From NCBI RefSeq assembly GCF_002078875.1, contig NC_034409.1, forward strand, positions 60,217,244-60,281,243: a DNA stretch of 64,000 nt, in the 5' to 3' direction. This DNA is from Numida meleagris (taxonomy: Eukaryota; Chordata; Aves; Galliformes; Numididae). A program made the position numbers and the translations under genes. The notes below the pieces were generated by a model that was given only the letters and a program-made list of their open reading frames with translations, was not told the DNA's origin and ran no database searches. Shown piece after piece: positions 1 to 10,700 of this stretch; the stretch's first letter is position 1; every line of letters starts with the position of its first letter.

Positions 1-1699
1 AGCAAGAAGGTCAGGACCAGGAGTGAAGACACAGAACACCCTGATGAGGAACTCGGGACACGCAGAGGAGCTGGCATCCCATGCCTCTCATCCTGCATTT
101 CATCACAAGGAATCCTACCAGAGAGCTTTGACAAACACAGCTTGGTGCTCGAGTATGTAGATAAGAGACCAGTGAGTGAAACTGACTTAGTTTTAATGAA
201 AATAACCTTCTCCTGCGATGTCTGACATCCAGCTTTGTTACACAACACCAGGGCATCATTTGCTGCTGTTCAGTTGCTCTCCTTTCTGAAGGCACCAGGA
301 AAGACATCTGTGCAGAAGTTCAGCAGCAGCTCAGCCATCTGGCAGCTGCTCCCCTCTGCAGCCGTCACTCCCCCGAGGACAGCGGATTTACTGACGGGTG
401 GGACCACCATGGAAAGCACTCTGCTTCCTCCTTCTGGAGCTGTGCTTGCACTTGCAGTGATGTTCTTGCAGTAACAGGCAGAGCACGGTCTGGCCCGAAT
501 GCTGCAAGTGCTGTGTTTCCAGTGGAGTGCTTCTCAAGTTACCTCTCATGACTGTGGTGACTTAGGACAGTGGAACCAACATATCCCCTGGCACAGACAC
601 CGTGCTGGCATTGGAGACTGCTGTCTGCCATGCTGGGTTAACAAGCTGTCCTACATTGAGAGTTGCTTGAAATCTGGAATGGTGGAAATGCGAACTGTGA
701 AACAAGCACGGTTAAAGAAGCAGCGTGTTCTCATGTTCCTTTTACAGACTGTGCAGCTAATTTCTGACGCTCCCAATGCATCAAAACAAGTGCATAAATA
801 ATAGGACAATCAAGTGGTGAGATGGCAATTAATCGGTATTGCTACAGAAATATCTGGGCAAATGAATCAAATAATCATATAACCAAATGTAGAGATTGCC
901 TTATCTAATTCTATTGTGCAGTGTTTAGGACCACTCTAATTCATTTGGGTGGCAGGCTAATCAACAATTTGATTGTAAGATCCACGTTTTTCCTTGTTCA
1001 AAGTGCCTTCTTATTTACACATTTCTGCCAAAAAAACAGTAAAGCCCTAATTCAGATCTTCCCTTTTCATCTATGTTGACAATGTCTGACAGTTTGTACT
1101 TTGTTGTAACATTTACAAACTTTTTCTGCTATTCAAAGTGAGAGATTTGATTTTACAGAATAAGAGAACTCTAACTAGTTCCTGAGAATCAGGAATACCA
1201 GATGCATTTTGATTGTAGGTGGTGAAAATGAAAATGTGGCTTCCAATGTGACGAGGTAACAGTCACAGTAAGGCTTGATAATAAGGCTGCTGAAATCCTA
1301 AAGGATTGTAACAGTCCGACCAGCAGTCCCAGGCGCATCAGCACAAACCTACTTCTCTCAGTTGACCAGACACATTTCCACACTCCTGTCTGTCTCCTAC
1401 AACTACCGCACGCACACACAGTCACCACAAAATAGCAGTGCTGTGTGGAGTGCCAATGAGCAATAGAATTAAACACCTTGCTGGGTTTCGGTAGTGACAG
1501 CACAGCTCTTTCATGGATCCAAATTTGGCCGTGTTGTCAACACACATCTCCACAGAAGACAATAGATGTCGGTGTAAGAGCTATAAGCTGCTCTATATAC
1601 ATCACATGCTGAAACTTCACTGCCAACCAGAGGAGATTGCTTCTATCCTGCATAAGCAGAGAATCATGTGCTAAGACAAATACATATCACTGTAAATCA
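1..1699. other. Presumed ETFBKMT intron sequence, no exon recognised
   Basis: This stretch lies downstream, in minus-strand terms, of the first coding exon of ETFBKMT. The next exons should encode the SAM-binding glycine-rich motif of the methyltransferase. I looked for that motif on the minus strand and did not find it, so those exons probably lie beyond the left edge. The first 480 bases are richer in GC and keep long open frames on the minus strand, but none resembles a family I know. The part from about 810 to 1190 is AT-rich and shows nothing recognisable. The intron assignment is inference from the gene to its right. Confidence 0.5.
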
Positions 1700-1769
1700 C
1701 TACAGCCAGAGCCAGGTCTGATGTCCTGGCCAGCAGTGGACTGAACTTACTGGCTTCAGTGATGCATAC

Positions 1770-2065
1770 CTGGACAGGGCTTGGCCTCCTGGCCAGTAAA
1801 TTGCCCAGAACGGGTCACCATATGGCCACAGGTCAGGCTTTTCCCTCCAGAACCTGCAGCGAGGGGTGAGGAGGCGCAGCCGGATCTCTGGCGTCAGGTG
1901 CCCACTGCTGGTCACCTCCGTATTCTCTTCCAAAAACGCTCTCACCTCAGGGTCCAGCGACTTGCCAGCACTCCAGTGGCAGCAGCGCTTCCAGCACAGA
2001 GCGGGGCCTCCCCTCCTGCAGGCCCTGCCCGACAGCAGCAGCCGCTTCCAGCTGCTGAAGGCCAT
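1770..2065 (-). CDS. ETFBKMT: ETFBKMT (METTL20) first coding exon, partial gene
   Basis: This exon encodes the N-terminus of the mitochondrial methyltransferase that modifies lysines on the beta subunit of electron transfer flavoprotein. The translation starts at the ATG whose A is at 2065 and gives 98 codons plus two bases. Residues 1-30 are rich in Arg, Lys, Leu and Cys with no acidic residue, as expected for a mitochondrial presequence. Next comes the family block with segments such as FLEENTEVTSSG, RLRLLTPRC, FWAIYWPGG and QALSR, which I recognise from vertebrate ETFBKMT. The exon ends CAG|GTATGC at 1770/1769, splitting the Arg codon before the expected Tyr. The open frame runs on past this donor to about 1700, but that part no longer resembles the family. 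The 3' splice site upstream of the ATG is either CAG at 2086-2088 or CAG at 2100-2102. The SAM-binding domain is not in this exon. Confidence in the family is high. Confidence 0.92.
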
Positions 2066-2401
2066 GTCCCCAGAGACAAGCTCAGCTGGTCAGGGATAGC
2101 TGATGAGGCAGAAAGCTTGAAGCAAGTTCACAGCATACTGTTTTTTGTAGCGATGGGTGATGATTCCTGAAAGGAAAACATTGCTCCATGGCTTCAGGAC
2201 CATGTATCAGTAGGGCTTTAGGAAGGGGAGGTTCATGTGCTGCTGTTCCATCAAGAACATGTGCTTTGCCCTGGGGAGTCTGTGAGGCCTGCAGGAAGTG
2301 TGGTAAGGAAGGAGCTATCCATCTCGGACAATGCGTCAAATATACCCAGGGAGAAACCACCAGCCCACAAAGCTAAAAACTAGACACTGCAGCCTTTTAA
2401 C

Positions 2402-2570
2402 ATCTCCGTCCCTGGAGGTGTTCAAGGCCAGGTTGGATGGGGCCCTGGGCAGCCTGGTTTAGTATTAGATATGGAGGTTGGCGGCCCTGCCTGCAGTAGC
2501 AGGGTTGGAGATGATGACCCTTGAGGTCCCTTCCAACCCAAGCTATTCTATAATTCTATGATTTTATGAT
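2402..2570 (+). repeat. CR1 LINE 3'-end fragment
   Basis: This is the last ~170 bp of a CR1 retrotransposon in plus orientation. It begins with the common CCTGGAGGTGTTCAAGGCCA block, passes through GGTTGGATGGGGCCCTGGGC and CCTTGAGGTCCCTTCCAACC, and ends in two to three degenerate copies of the TTCTATGAT tail that marks CR1 3' ends. It carries no coding capacity. It sits in the first intron of ETFBKMT and is antisense to that gene. The 5' truncation is typical of CR1 insertions. Confidence 0.93.
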
Positions 2571-3218
2571 CTTCCACTGCCTTGAGGATACATGCAGAGC
2601 AAGCCTCTCCCATTTAAGGTTCTACCACAATATCGTTAGTTTTGGTAGTAGGGCTCTGGAATTACAGACCTATGGACACAGCAAAGATTATCCATATGGT
2701 TTTTGAGAGATGCCACTAATTTTTAGCTTTATCACAGAGATAATCTTATACAAAATTATGTTTTTACATCAAAGGCAAGCAACTAAAGGATTTCCTCAGA
2801 AGGCTTTCCTCTTTCTCCCTCAGAATAGTCAAGCTTCCAGCTCCAAAATGAAAAACCAGCCCAAGACCAACCTTAATCAGAGTACTTCAATTTTTTGCAC
2901 TTCAGGCCACATTTTAAAGGATCAGAGGCTCTCAGGTGCAGAAGAAAGTAAACCTCCACCACGGTAGCCCACTCCCTGTAAGAAACCACACTGACATGCT
3001 CCAAGCTAACACAAGAGAAACCAAACTGAGTGCATTCCAAGCTGCCTCCAGAAGCCAAGAAATCCAGACTGGGCACAGTGGCAGTCAGGGACCTGCTGAC
3101 ACCACTTGGGGCTGGTTTCCAGGTCACAGGCAGTGAAGCCAAGGAGAGTGGGAGCACGGTATATCAGTGTCCTACGTTTCATGTGACATTTTGTGTGTGT
3201 GCCAGCCTACGCTTTAGT

Positions 3219-3381
3219 TCATAGAATGGTTTGGGTTGGAAGGGATCTCAAAGCCCATCCAGCCCCAAGCCCCCGCCATGGGCAGGGCTGCCACCCAGCA
3301 GCTCAGGCTGCCCAGAGCCCCATCCAACCTGGCCCTGAGCACCTCCAGGGATGGGGCACCCGCAGCTTCTCTGGGCAGCCT
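3219..3381 (-). repeat. CR1 LINE 3'-end fragment
   Basis: The tail ATAGAATGGTTTGGGTTGGA is at the left end, so the element reads on the minus strand. It continues through the 3' untranslated CR1 segment (GATCTCAAAGCCCATCCAGC, then the leucine-style CTGGCCCTGAGCACCTCCAG block) and stops near 3381. It lies in the ETFBKMT first intron in the same orientation as that gene. No coding part is kept. Confidence 0.92.
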
Positions 3382-3789
3382 AATTATTGCTTGGTGGCTT
3401 CCTAAAGCATTAAGTTGTGAACGGAACTCCCATAATGCTTGCTGTTTATGTCGATTTAGTTAAATCTTTTAATCGTTGGCTGAAGGCTCTGTATTTTTAT
3501 TGCTAATAAATACCCGTGACAGTGTTTTGCATTGCTCCACATTTCAGAATGCCATTCAGCAGAGCCCACGTAATTAACGAACGTAATTAATGAATGCTTT
3601 CCTTCGCGAAGGCAGAGCTAACAGGCCCCATCTGCCTGAGGGAATCACGAAGTTAACCAGAATCAACCAGATGCATAAATCTTGTCAGCGAGCGCTGTGC
3701 GCTGTTTCTCCCCGCGAAAAGCTGCAAATCAGCAGGGCTGATGAGGCAGCTTATATTTCGCACTGCCTGTCACGACGCTGACCAGCGCC

Positions 3790-3980
3790 GCATTCATTTC
3801 CTGCAGGGACAAGCACCGCGCAGGGCACCCCGCGCCGCCCGCCAGACCCGGCCGCGCCGCGCCGCCTCAGGGCCGGGCAGCGCCGGGCCCGCACCTACCT
3901 GCTGCTGCCGGCACCGCACCGCTCCGCCCGCCGCGCTGCGCCACGCCACGCCACGCCGTGCCCGCCCCCTTAAAGCGGCA
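3790..3980 (-). promoter_or_regulatory. ETFBKMT: CpG-island core promoter of ETFBKMT
   Basis: The block from about 3790 to 3980 is dense in CG dinucleotides in a region that is otherwise CpG-poor. On the minus strand it holds CTTTAAGGGGGCGGGC at about 3961-3976: a TTTAA core directly followed by a consensus GC box (Sp1-type site). Three direct GGCGT repeats follow, and then the putative untranslated exon. This is the expected look of a housekeeping vertebrate promoter firing to the left. A CR1 insertion begins about 50 bp upstream. Confidence 0.7.
3899..3960 (-). other. ETFBKMT: Predicted non-coding first exon of ETFBKMT
   Basis: Reading the minus strand, a GC box is followed by very CpG-rich sequence and then an excellent splice donor, CAGCAGCAG|GTAGGTGCGG, with the last exon base at 3899 and GT at 3898-3897. 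There is no conserved protein here, so the exon would be 5' untranslated and would splice to the acceptor just upstream of the ATG at 2065, leaving an intron of about 1.8 kb. The right edge (transcription start) is a guess of about 3950-3960. The exon is inferred from CpG content, the donor and its position relative to the coding exon, not from transcripts. Confidence 0.6.
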
Positions 3981-4025
3981 GCTCGGAGAGCTAAACTGTC
4001 ATGTCTGGCATGGACTGCTCGGAGA

Positions 4026-4184
4026 AGCTGTGCGTGCCCCATCCCTGCTGGAGACATTCAGGGCCGGGTTGGATGGGGCTCTGGGCAGCGTGAGCTGCTG
4101 GGTGGCAGCCCTGCCCATGGCGGGGGGTTGGGTCTGGGTGGGCTATGAGGTCCCTCCCAACCCGAACCATTCTACGGCTTTCTG
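4026..4184 (+). repeat. CR1 LINE 3'-end fragment beside the ETFBKMT promoter
   Basis: This is a plus-oriented CR1 3' fragment. The blocks GCCCCATCCCTGCTGGAGAC, GGGCCGGGTTGGATGGGGCT and GAGGTCCCTCCCAACCCGAA follow each other in the usual order. The terminal TTCTATGAT repeats have decayed to ATTCTACGGCTTTCTG, so the copy is probably old. It lies immediately upstream of the GC box of the leftward promoter. Confidence 0.88.
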
Positions 4185-7182
4185 GTTGTATGAAGTTCCA
4201 CGCTCCGAAAAGGCTCTCCGAGGGTGGCTGGCTGGTTTTTAAGTACAGATCGCGCGGCCTCAGCTGGATCTGCCCGCATCGCCTAGGTTATGAGGCCATC
4301 TAGTGACCTGCTGCCTTAGCACACTTAAAATGTGCTATTCAGACTTTCAGGACGTGCTTGTGCTGGTGACTTCAGGAACGTATCAAAACCCGTCCCCCTT
4401 GGGGAGAAAATCTTTCATGGGCACAGGCTATTTGTTTAGTTTAGATAGTAACATCTTGAGAATTTCTGCTGATCAAGTGCATGATGTAAGTTGCAGCCAA
4501 CTACTGTAACTATGCTGGAATTTTCTCTGAGGACAAGGACGACTTTGATCACAATGTAACATCGATCTGGTAGGTGGTGAAGAAGTGCAACTCTTTCAAA
4601 AGGCAGTTGTAGAGTAGCACTCCAGGGACTCCTGTGCATCCGAGGGAATTAGTGGATTACTGGCTGATGCCACAACTGCCCGTGTCCCTGGGGAAATCTT
4701 GTTTGAGCCAATTAACAGCAAGGAAATGGAATTGCACGAGGACAGAAAGCAGGAGTAGATGGAGAGAAGCTACTGTCTCATCAGTGAGCTGATGACTCAG
4801 GAGACATTGCAGATACAAGGGTTAAACTCAAGGGAAGAAAGAGCTGCAGTGCAGCAGCCAGGTGATAACCCCAGCTTGTTCCTTCTCTCCCAGTTTGTAA
4901 AACTGAAACTCCAGTTCCATCTTCCAGATCTCGCTTTGGAAGGCCAGCTGCCACAGCTCATGGCAGAGGAAGGACCTGAGTGGAAATTCACAGAAAGGCA
5001 TGTGAATGAACTCAGACTGCTATTGATTTGTAAAAAGCCTCCTCCTAACAACTCAATATCAGCAGCCAGGGTTTTGCACACCAGGATCAATCTGTGGTTA
5101 GCTGGAGGTGCAGAAACAAGTCATTACCAAAATGCAGCTGGCACATCAGCTAGTAGCTAAGGCAAAATTGAAAATGAGAGCTCTGAACAGGTAAGGGAGA
5201 GGAAGTTAAATAATTCTGTTGTGCCCTCAGGTACAGTCCGCACCTATCCATTTCAGAATCACTGCATCTTTTGCATTTGAGGAATAGATAACCTGAGAAA
5301 ACAAATCACACGTTATGTATACAATGTCTGAAAACTCTAGATGTGTTCCTTGTAGGTTTACTTGTTCCACCGCCTTCCAGCTGCTCTGGGTTAGGAGCAG
5401 GAATGAGCAGTAGCTGGCAAACACAAAGGCATCAGGTGCATCTTGGCAAGGGAACCTGAAAGGTGCAACTTTGTGTGGGGTGAAATGAGCCGAAGCTGTA
5501 TTAATCTATTCCTTGTACCAATGCAGGCTTAGTCTTCCTGAGATTAAGAGTCCCAGAGGTAAGACCAAAATGATGGAAGATCTCTCATTTGTCTGCATAT
5601 GTAGTTAGGGCACACCTGGCACAGTCAGACAGGAGAGCATTTCTGTAGCGTGGACAAAGCCTCAAAAGACACATGGAGTCAGATGGTTTGTGCTTCTCTG
5701 TGTTCACTGCTCTTAAAAGAAAGGTGTGCCTTGCTGATGCAGCTATGTGCTGCTCCGGACTTTGGTTACCTGCTCCTGCAAGGATACCTATTTGGATACC
5801 TGTTTTGATACTAAAACTAGAGAGTACATACTTTTAAGTGTGCTTGAGTCCTGTTTTTTTAACAAGTGAAGTCTTCTTGAAATACTGGACCTTAGTTCCC
5901 ACAGATCTCCTAAAATAATGGTGCTTGGGCTCCTACGTTGCAGGTCCCAGCAGTGTATTGCGACAACCAGCTAGCACGAGTGAAACCTCACTGTGGAGGA
6001 AAATTAAACAGAAACCAGCCCAGCCTGGTGGGCTGGTCTTCCTATCAATTGAGCCACATCCTGTACAAACAGGTATGCTGATGGCTTTGGTTGCCAGCAT
6101 CCTATCTTGGATGGCCAGGCCCTGAATTTCAGTGGTCTATGGGAAGCTGTTGGGCATCTCCAGCTCTGCAGCCAGACCAAGGTGGGACAGAACTGCTCAG
6201 GGGAGGAGGAGGCCTGTAAATAGAGCTGAGGAATGGCTGTGACTGATACTACAGCATTTATCTGTGGTTGCTCCTGTTCTGTCATGTTCAGACTGTACTT
6301 GCCTGCCAAGCCCTGAGAAGAAGGTGATGGAAGCTGCATGCAGAGGGGCTGCTCGCGCATGAGGAATCCTTTCCAGGCAGTCTGTAGCTGTCTAAGTCTT
6401 CCTGGGTGAAATGAAGACGTTCACCATGTACCTATCCTTCCTGGCTTTCTATGATAGGAAAATCCATTCCTCTTTCCTTCTCCTCGGGGCTCTGTCTCAC
6501 AGCTCCTCCATTTGTGATGTTCCAGAGATGATCTGCAGGTCTCATGGCTTCAATATTTATTAGAACTTAGCATTTCCCAGACGGGACAAACAACGCCAAA
6601 CAGGGCTAAGTCAATGTTCAGTCTGGAGCAAGAGAACAGAACAGCAGCTTGGGGTCCCAGTGCAACCAGTGCTTCCCAGGCTCAGCCCTGCTTGTTGCCA
6701 GGCAGGCTGCATTCACTAGCATGTTCAAGCCTATGACTAATTCCTTCTCTCTTCTCCAGGCAGTGCTCCAGCTTGCTCCAGAAATAAACCCTGATACTGA
6801 AGTACATTTTGTTGTCTGATTTTTAAGGACGATGCTAATGCACTGGTGGCAGGGATAAGATAAGCAAATAAAGTTTTCAAGGATCTGCATCAGTTCACTG
6901 GAGCCAGTGAACTGCATTGATTCTGCGTTTCCCCAGAGCCAAAGAACTGCACAGAATGTTTTAGTTTCCTGCTGGTGCTCAGAGCCTGGCATCAGCTGAA
7001 CTCCTCCTTTCACCTTCTGCGTGGTGGTCTGACAAATGTTTGGGCTCTTGTAGGGATCTGGGGACAGAGGAAATGACAGAGACGTGAGGCAGATGCAAGA
7101 TGTGTGATGCTTACTGGAGAGTTCCTAGGGGAAACTTTGCATACAAAATATCTCCTTTTCTGGATGATGTTTGCTATTAAGA
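4185..7182. other. Intergenic stretch with nothing recognised
   Basis: Between the promoter-side CR1 and the mariner element I see mixed-composition sequence with several open frames of 60-135 codons. None shows a domain, a codon pattern or splice sites that would support a gene. No tRNA, simple repeat or LINE tail was noticed. The head-to-head arrangement of the flanking genes makes this upstream sequence for both, so regulatory elements are possible but cannot be read from a single genome. Confidence 0.5.
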
Positions 7183-7729
7183 GGGCTGTTCCAAAAATAA
7201 TGCCTCCTGTTTTATGATACTGGCAGATGTTGGTGATATAGCAGTAGATGTTAAACCTTCCCACCAATATTGCACTACATTTTGTTGCTGTGTGACAGAT
7301 GGCAGGAGAGGGGCAGTCTGACAAAATGGCATCCGACTTGGAAGTAGGTATGAAGCAAAAGTGTGTCACTGAATTACTCCACGAGGAAAAAATGGCCCCC
7401 AGTGACATTCATTGACACTTGTTGAACATTTAAAGAGACCAAATAGTGAACGTGAGCAAAGTGAAGCGGTGGGTGGCATGTTTCAACAATGATGCTGTCA
7501 TTGCTGCTGTGAAGCAGTGGGTCACCTCCACAGTTGCAGATTTTTATGAGTGTGGCATGCAGGATTTTGTACATCACTGGTGAAAATGCATAGCTAGTGG
7601 TGGTGACTATGTTGAAAAATAGTGTTGTGGAGCTGAGAATTTGCTCTATCAAATGGTGTTATTGTGCTCTTTGTATCTATTGTCATTTCCACAGAAATAA
7701 ATAGGAGGCATTATGTTTGGAGCAAGCTA
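7183..7729 (+). mobile_element. Mariner-type DNA transposon, internally deleted copy
   Basis: The two ends are inverted repeats: CCAAAAATAATGCCTCCTG at 7191-7209 matches, on the other strand, the right end (AGGAGGCATTATGTTTGG, 7703-7720). Matching is strong over about 28 bp and continues weakly to the outer edges. A TA lies at the right boundary, as expected for Tc1/mariner target sites; the left boundary is less clear. Inside is one continuous frame holding the first ~45 and last ~50 codons of a mariner transposase, so the middle with the catalytic acidic residues is missing. The total of about 545 bp resembles the short, deleted mariner copies (Galluhop type) known from chicken; that name is from memory. 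It cannot make its own transposase. Confidence 0.85.
7326..7622 (+). pseudogene. Mariner transposase remnant (N- and C-terminal ends fused)
   Basis: A frame of 99 codons runs from an ATG at 7326 to TAG at 7620-7622. The first part has a helix-turn-helix-like start (CVTELLHEEKMAPSDIH, then VSKVKRWVACF) as in mariner transposases. The last part (AVKQWVTSTVADFYECGMQD, then GGDYVEK and stop) matches the conserved C-terminal end. The join falls near codon 53, after KRWVACF, where several hundred bases including the DDD/DDE catalytic core are absent. Three internal stops interrupt the frame, two in the N-terminal part and one before KCIASGGDYVEK. It is a dead coding relic in its own inverted-repeat element. 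Confidence 0.85.
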
Positions 7730-10700
7730 CGTACATTTTGGGGCATTTCAGGTTCCTCAAGAAACTTAATTGTGAGTCAGGGTCCTGCTCTATCAGGGCA
7801 ACTTTGCTCTTTGCTATTTTGCACTTGTGTCCAATGGATGTGGAAAACAAGTGGTCTCACTGCAGCGGTGCCCAGAGGAATGAGAATACAGTTCCCTGCA
7901 TCCCCAGCTGGCTCGCTCATAAGTGTGTTGGAGCTTCAGTTCAACATCACCAAGCACAGAAGAGCTACTATTTATACACATGGAGGCACGGAATGGTCAC
8001 AAGGGATTGGAGAATGTCCCAGTATTTGGGCTTGTCATCAATGTTTAGTGATATCTACAAAGTGTTAGTTCCACTGGCTTTCCCATCCATGCTTAGCCAT
8101 GCAGGTGTACCCTCCAAAATGTGTTTGGCAACTCTGTTCTTGGGATAAAGGCAACCCTGCCATTTTTGTATTGGCAGGTTTCAAATGCACGCCTGGCCAG
8201 ATCCACAGGGTTTGCTTATAGCACAGCTTGAACTGAGGTTATAATGTCTTTGTGTGCTTCAGGCCTCTCCAGGCTGGCTGGGCCCATCAGCAGCACACAG
8301 CGGTTTCCTTCCTAGCAGCAGATGTTGTGATGCAGTGCGCTCCTCGCAGCACACTCAGCCCAGAGGACCCCCAGCTTGGCACTAGGTGACCTCACAGCTC
8401 TGTCTCTATCAGCTGAGGGGTCAGGTCTCCTACAAGGAGCCGCACCCAGCCCTGATGGAAGCAGCAGCACTGCTGTGAGCATGCAGCACAGCCATTGTGC
8501 ATGGCTGCAAAGATCTCTCGCCCTCAGTGCTGAGCGCTGGGAGACCAGCAGCTCTGGTTTGTCCTGGGGAAAACTCCTGGGATCGCCCCTAACAGTGATG
8601 TTTGGGCTTGGAGGGAGGCACTGAGCCCACTGCCACATCAGAGAGTGTTAAATGCTCCCACCCCCAAAGGATGTGCCTGACAGGAACCGCTGGAATTGCT
8701 CAGCATGGATCCGAGTTTAAATAAGTTGTGGCTCTTGGTTTGCAAGGAAGTCACCAAGAAACATGATCCTCAAGGAGAAGCAAGCTGCTTTGATCTTTGT
8801 TCTGTTGTTAGATGTGAACTCAGAGCAGAACTCCAGTACTTCTAAGCAAAAGCATGAGTGCAGGAAAGCTGTCATCAGTAGTAAGAATCCTAAGCAGCAA
8901 AGTACTTCAAGGCAAAATGTTGTTATCTGGCATGGGGAATGAGTGGCAGGAAGATATGACTGAACCTATGAATATAAATGTTTAGATGCCTGCTAAAAAA
9001 CACAAGCTGCAATAGGGAAAATGAAGCAGACCCTTCAGTGCTTTTAATTTACAAGAAGTGCTTTTAGATTTGTAACACCACTGTGACGATCTGAGCATGT
9101 ATTACAACAGCACACAGCAAAGCAGCAGTCCTTGCTAAACAGGGAAATAATTCACAATGCATATTCATTTCAGGAAATACTTTTCATCTGTCCTTGGTCT
9201 CGTGTTGTATATTGGCTATGGATTTGGTGCATTTGGATTTCTCTAGCACGCCCTTGGGCTTTCAACTGTGCGAGGATGCATTGTAATGTAGATGTGGGGT
9301 GTCTGGCACTTCTTAGTGAATAGATCTTCAAAGGGAAGTTGGGAAATTGAAATCAGGGAAGTTGAAATCAGACTCTAATTACATTTGTACAGGGGCCAAA
9401 GGCATTTTGACAAAGAGCTTACGTGCTGTTCACGAACAGATTTTGTCCAGAATGCATGAAAATGTAGCGTCGGTTCACGCTCCCACTGGAATCAGCAGAC
9501 ATGGGACTGGCCTGGTTTTTATGAAACAAAGATATAAGGAAATTGTGTTAGTGAGGTATATGTGACAGCCTGAGTGCTTTTGTTCTGGAAGCCTTCCCAG
9601 TGCCAGAGACAGGCTAACTGGGAGCACTGACTACTGGCACAGCTGTGCCTCAGCCATCGCAGCCAGCATCGCTGCGAGCATGTGGTCACGCAGCTATCCA
9701 GCTTCTCCCACCTTTCCCCCTGCCACAACATGTACCTCCTGTATTTCCTTGGATCTCTCCTGAGTGAAAGCACAGCAAGCTGCTGGGTGCTGGAGCACTG
9801 ATATCAGAGGGATAAGAGTTTAGAGGCAGGGAAACAAACAGCCCCAGCAGGGAGCAACCCTTAACCCAAAATACGCAGCCCATTTCCAAATAAACAGGAG
9901 GGCTTTGCTCTGCACCCAGCACACACCTGCTCTCGGGACTGCTGGGAAGGCATCTGCCAGTGCTGCTGTGCTCTGGCGCGGGGCTGGACGGGCTCGTTGT
10001 CTGCCTAAAGGTGCAGGTGCATCTGCCCACGGTGCGACGCCAGCGGGGCCGCCTGCCAAACAATAGGGCTTTGTCCTGCCAGATGTCGGGGCAGCGGAGC
10101 AGCAGCGTTGGCTCTGTTCTCCTGGGTGCAGCTGAGGAGCGCGCTGACCTGATTCCAGGAGGCTGGCGCTTCAGCGCGGCTATGGGGGATTTGGCCAAGG
10201 TCATGCAGCGAGGGAGTGATGCTGTCAGAGATGGATGGAAATCGGCGTGGCGCTTTAGCTTGATGCTCACAGCACAACACCTCCATTAATGCGTGACAAG
10301 CCGGTGATTTATCCAAGCAGCATACTTTGCTGATTAGGTTTTATCTCAGACTGTGCGTCTTCTGTGACCAGAGAGCAGAAGGCAAACCTCACAGAGCCAA
10401 ATACAGGCTCTGACCTCTGGGTCTTGGCACTGAATCATCTGAAACGTAATGGCTGCATACGATCCTGCTCCTCACTTGATGAGGATGAAAGCCCACCTAG
10501 TCAGTCACTTGGTAGAGGAGGTAGGTGCATCTTGCATGCTCAGTGTAAAATCAAAGGCAGAAGCGGAGCGAAGTGGCAGGCAGGAGCCCTGGGCTTTCAC
10601 CATTCTGGCACAGAACGTGGATCTGTTTTCTGAGGGTGAACTGGGTGCACTAGCCAAGAGAGTGGACAAGACTGCAGTTTTTTGGGGACATAGTGCCAGT

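Noticed and set aside
1700..1769. Continuation of the ETFBKMT frame past position 1770
   Set aside because: The sequence after the GTATGC donor no longer resembles the family. The splice at 1770/1769 falls exactly at the conserved Ser-Arg/Tyr position.
3741..4242. Overlapping open frames on both strands in the ETFBKMT CpG island and adjoining CR1
   Set aside because: They are explained by high GC content and by CR1 sequence. The translations are Arg/Ala/Pro-rich without family resemblance.
9686..10270. 194-codon minus-strand open frame
   Set aside because: It coincides with a GC-rich block, has no recognisable domain, and shows no splice or promoter context of its own.
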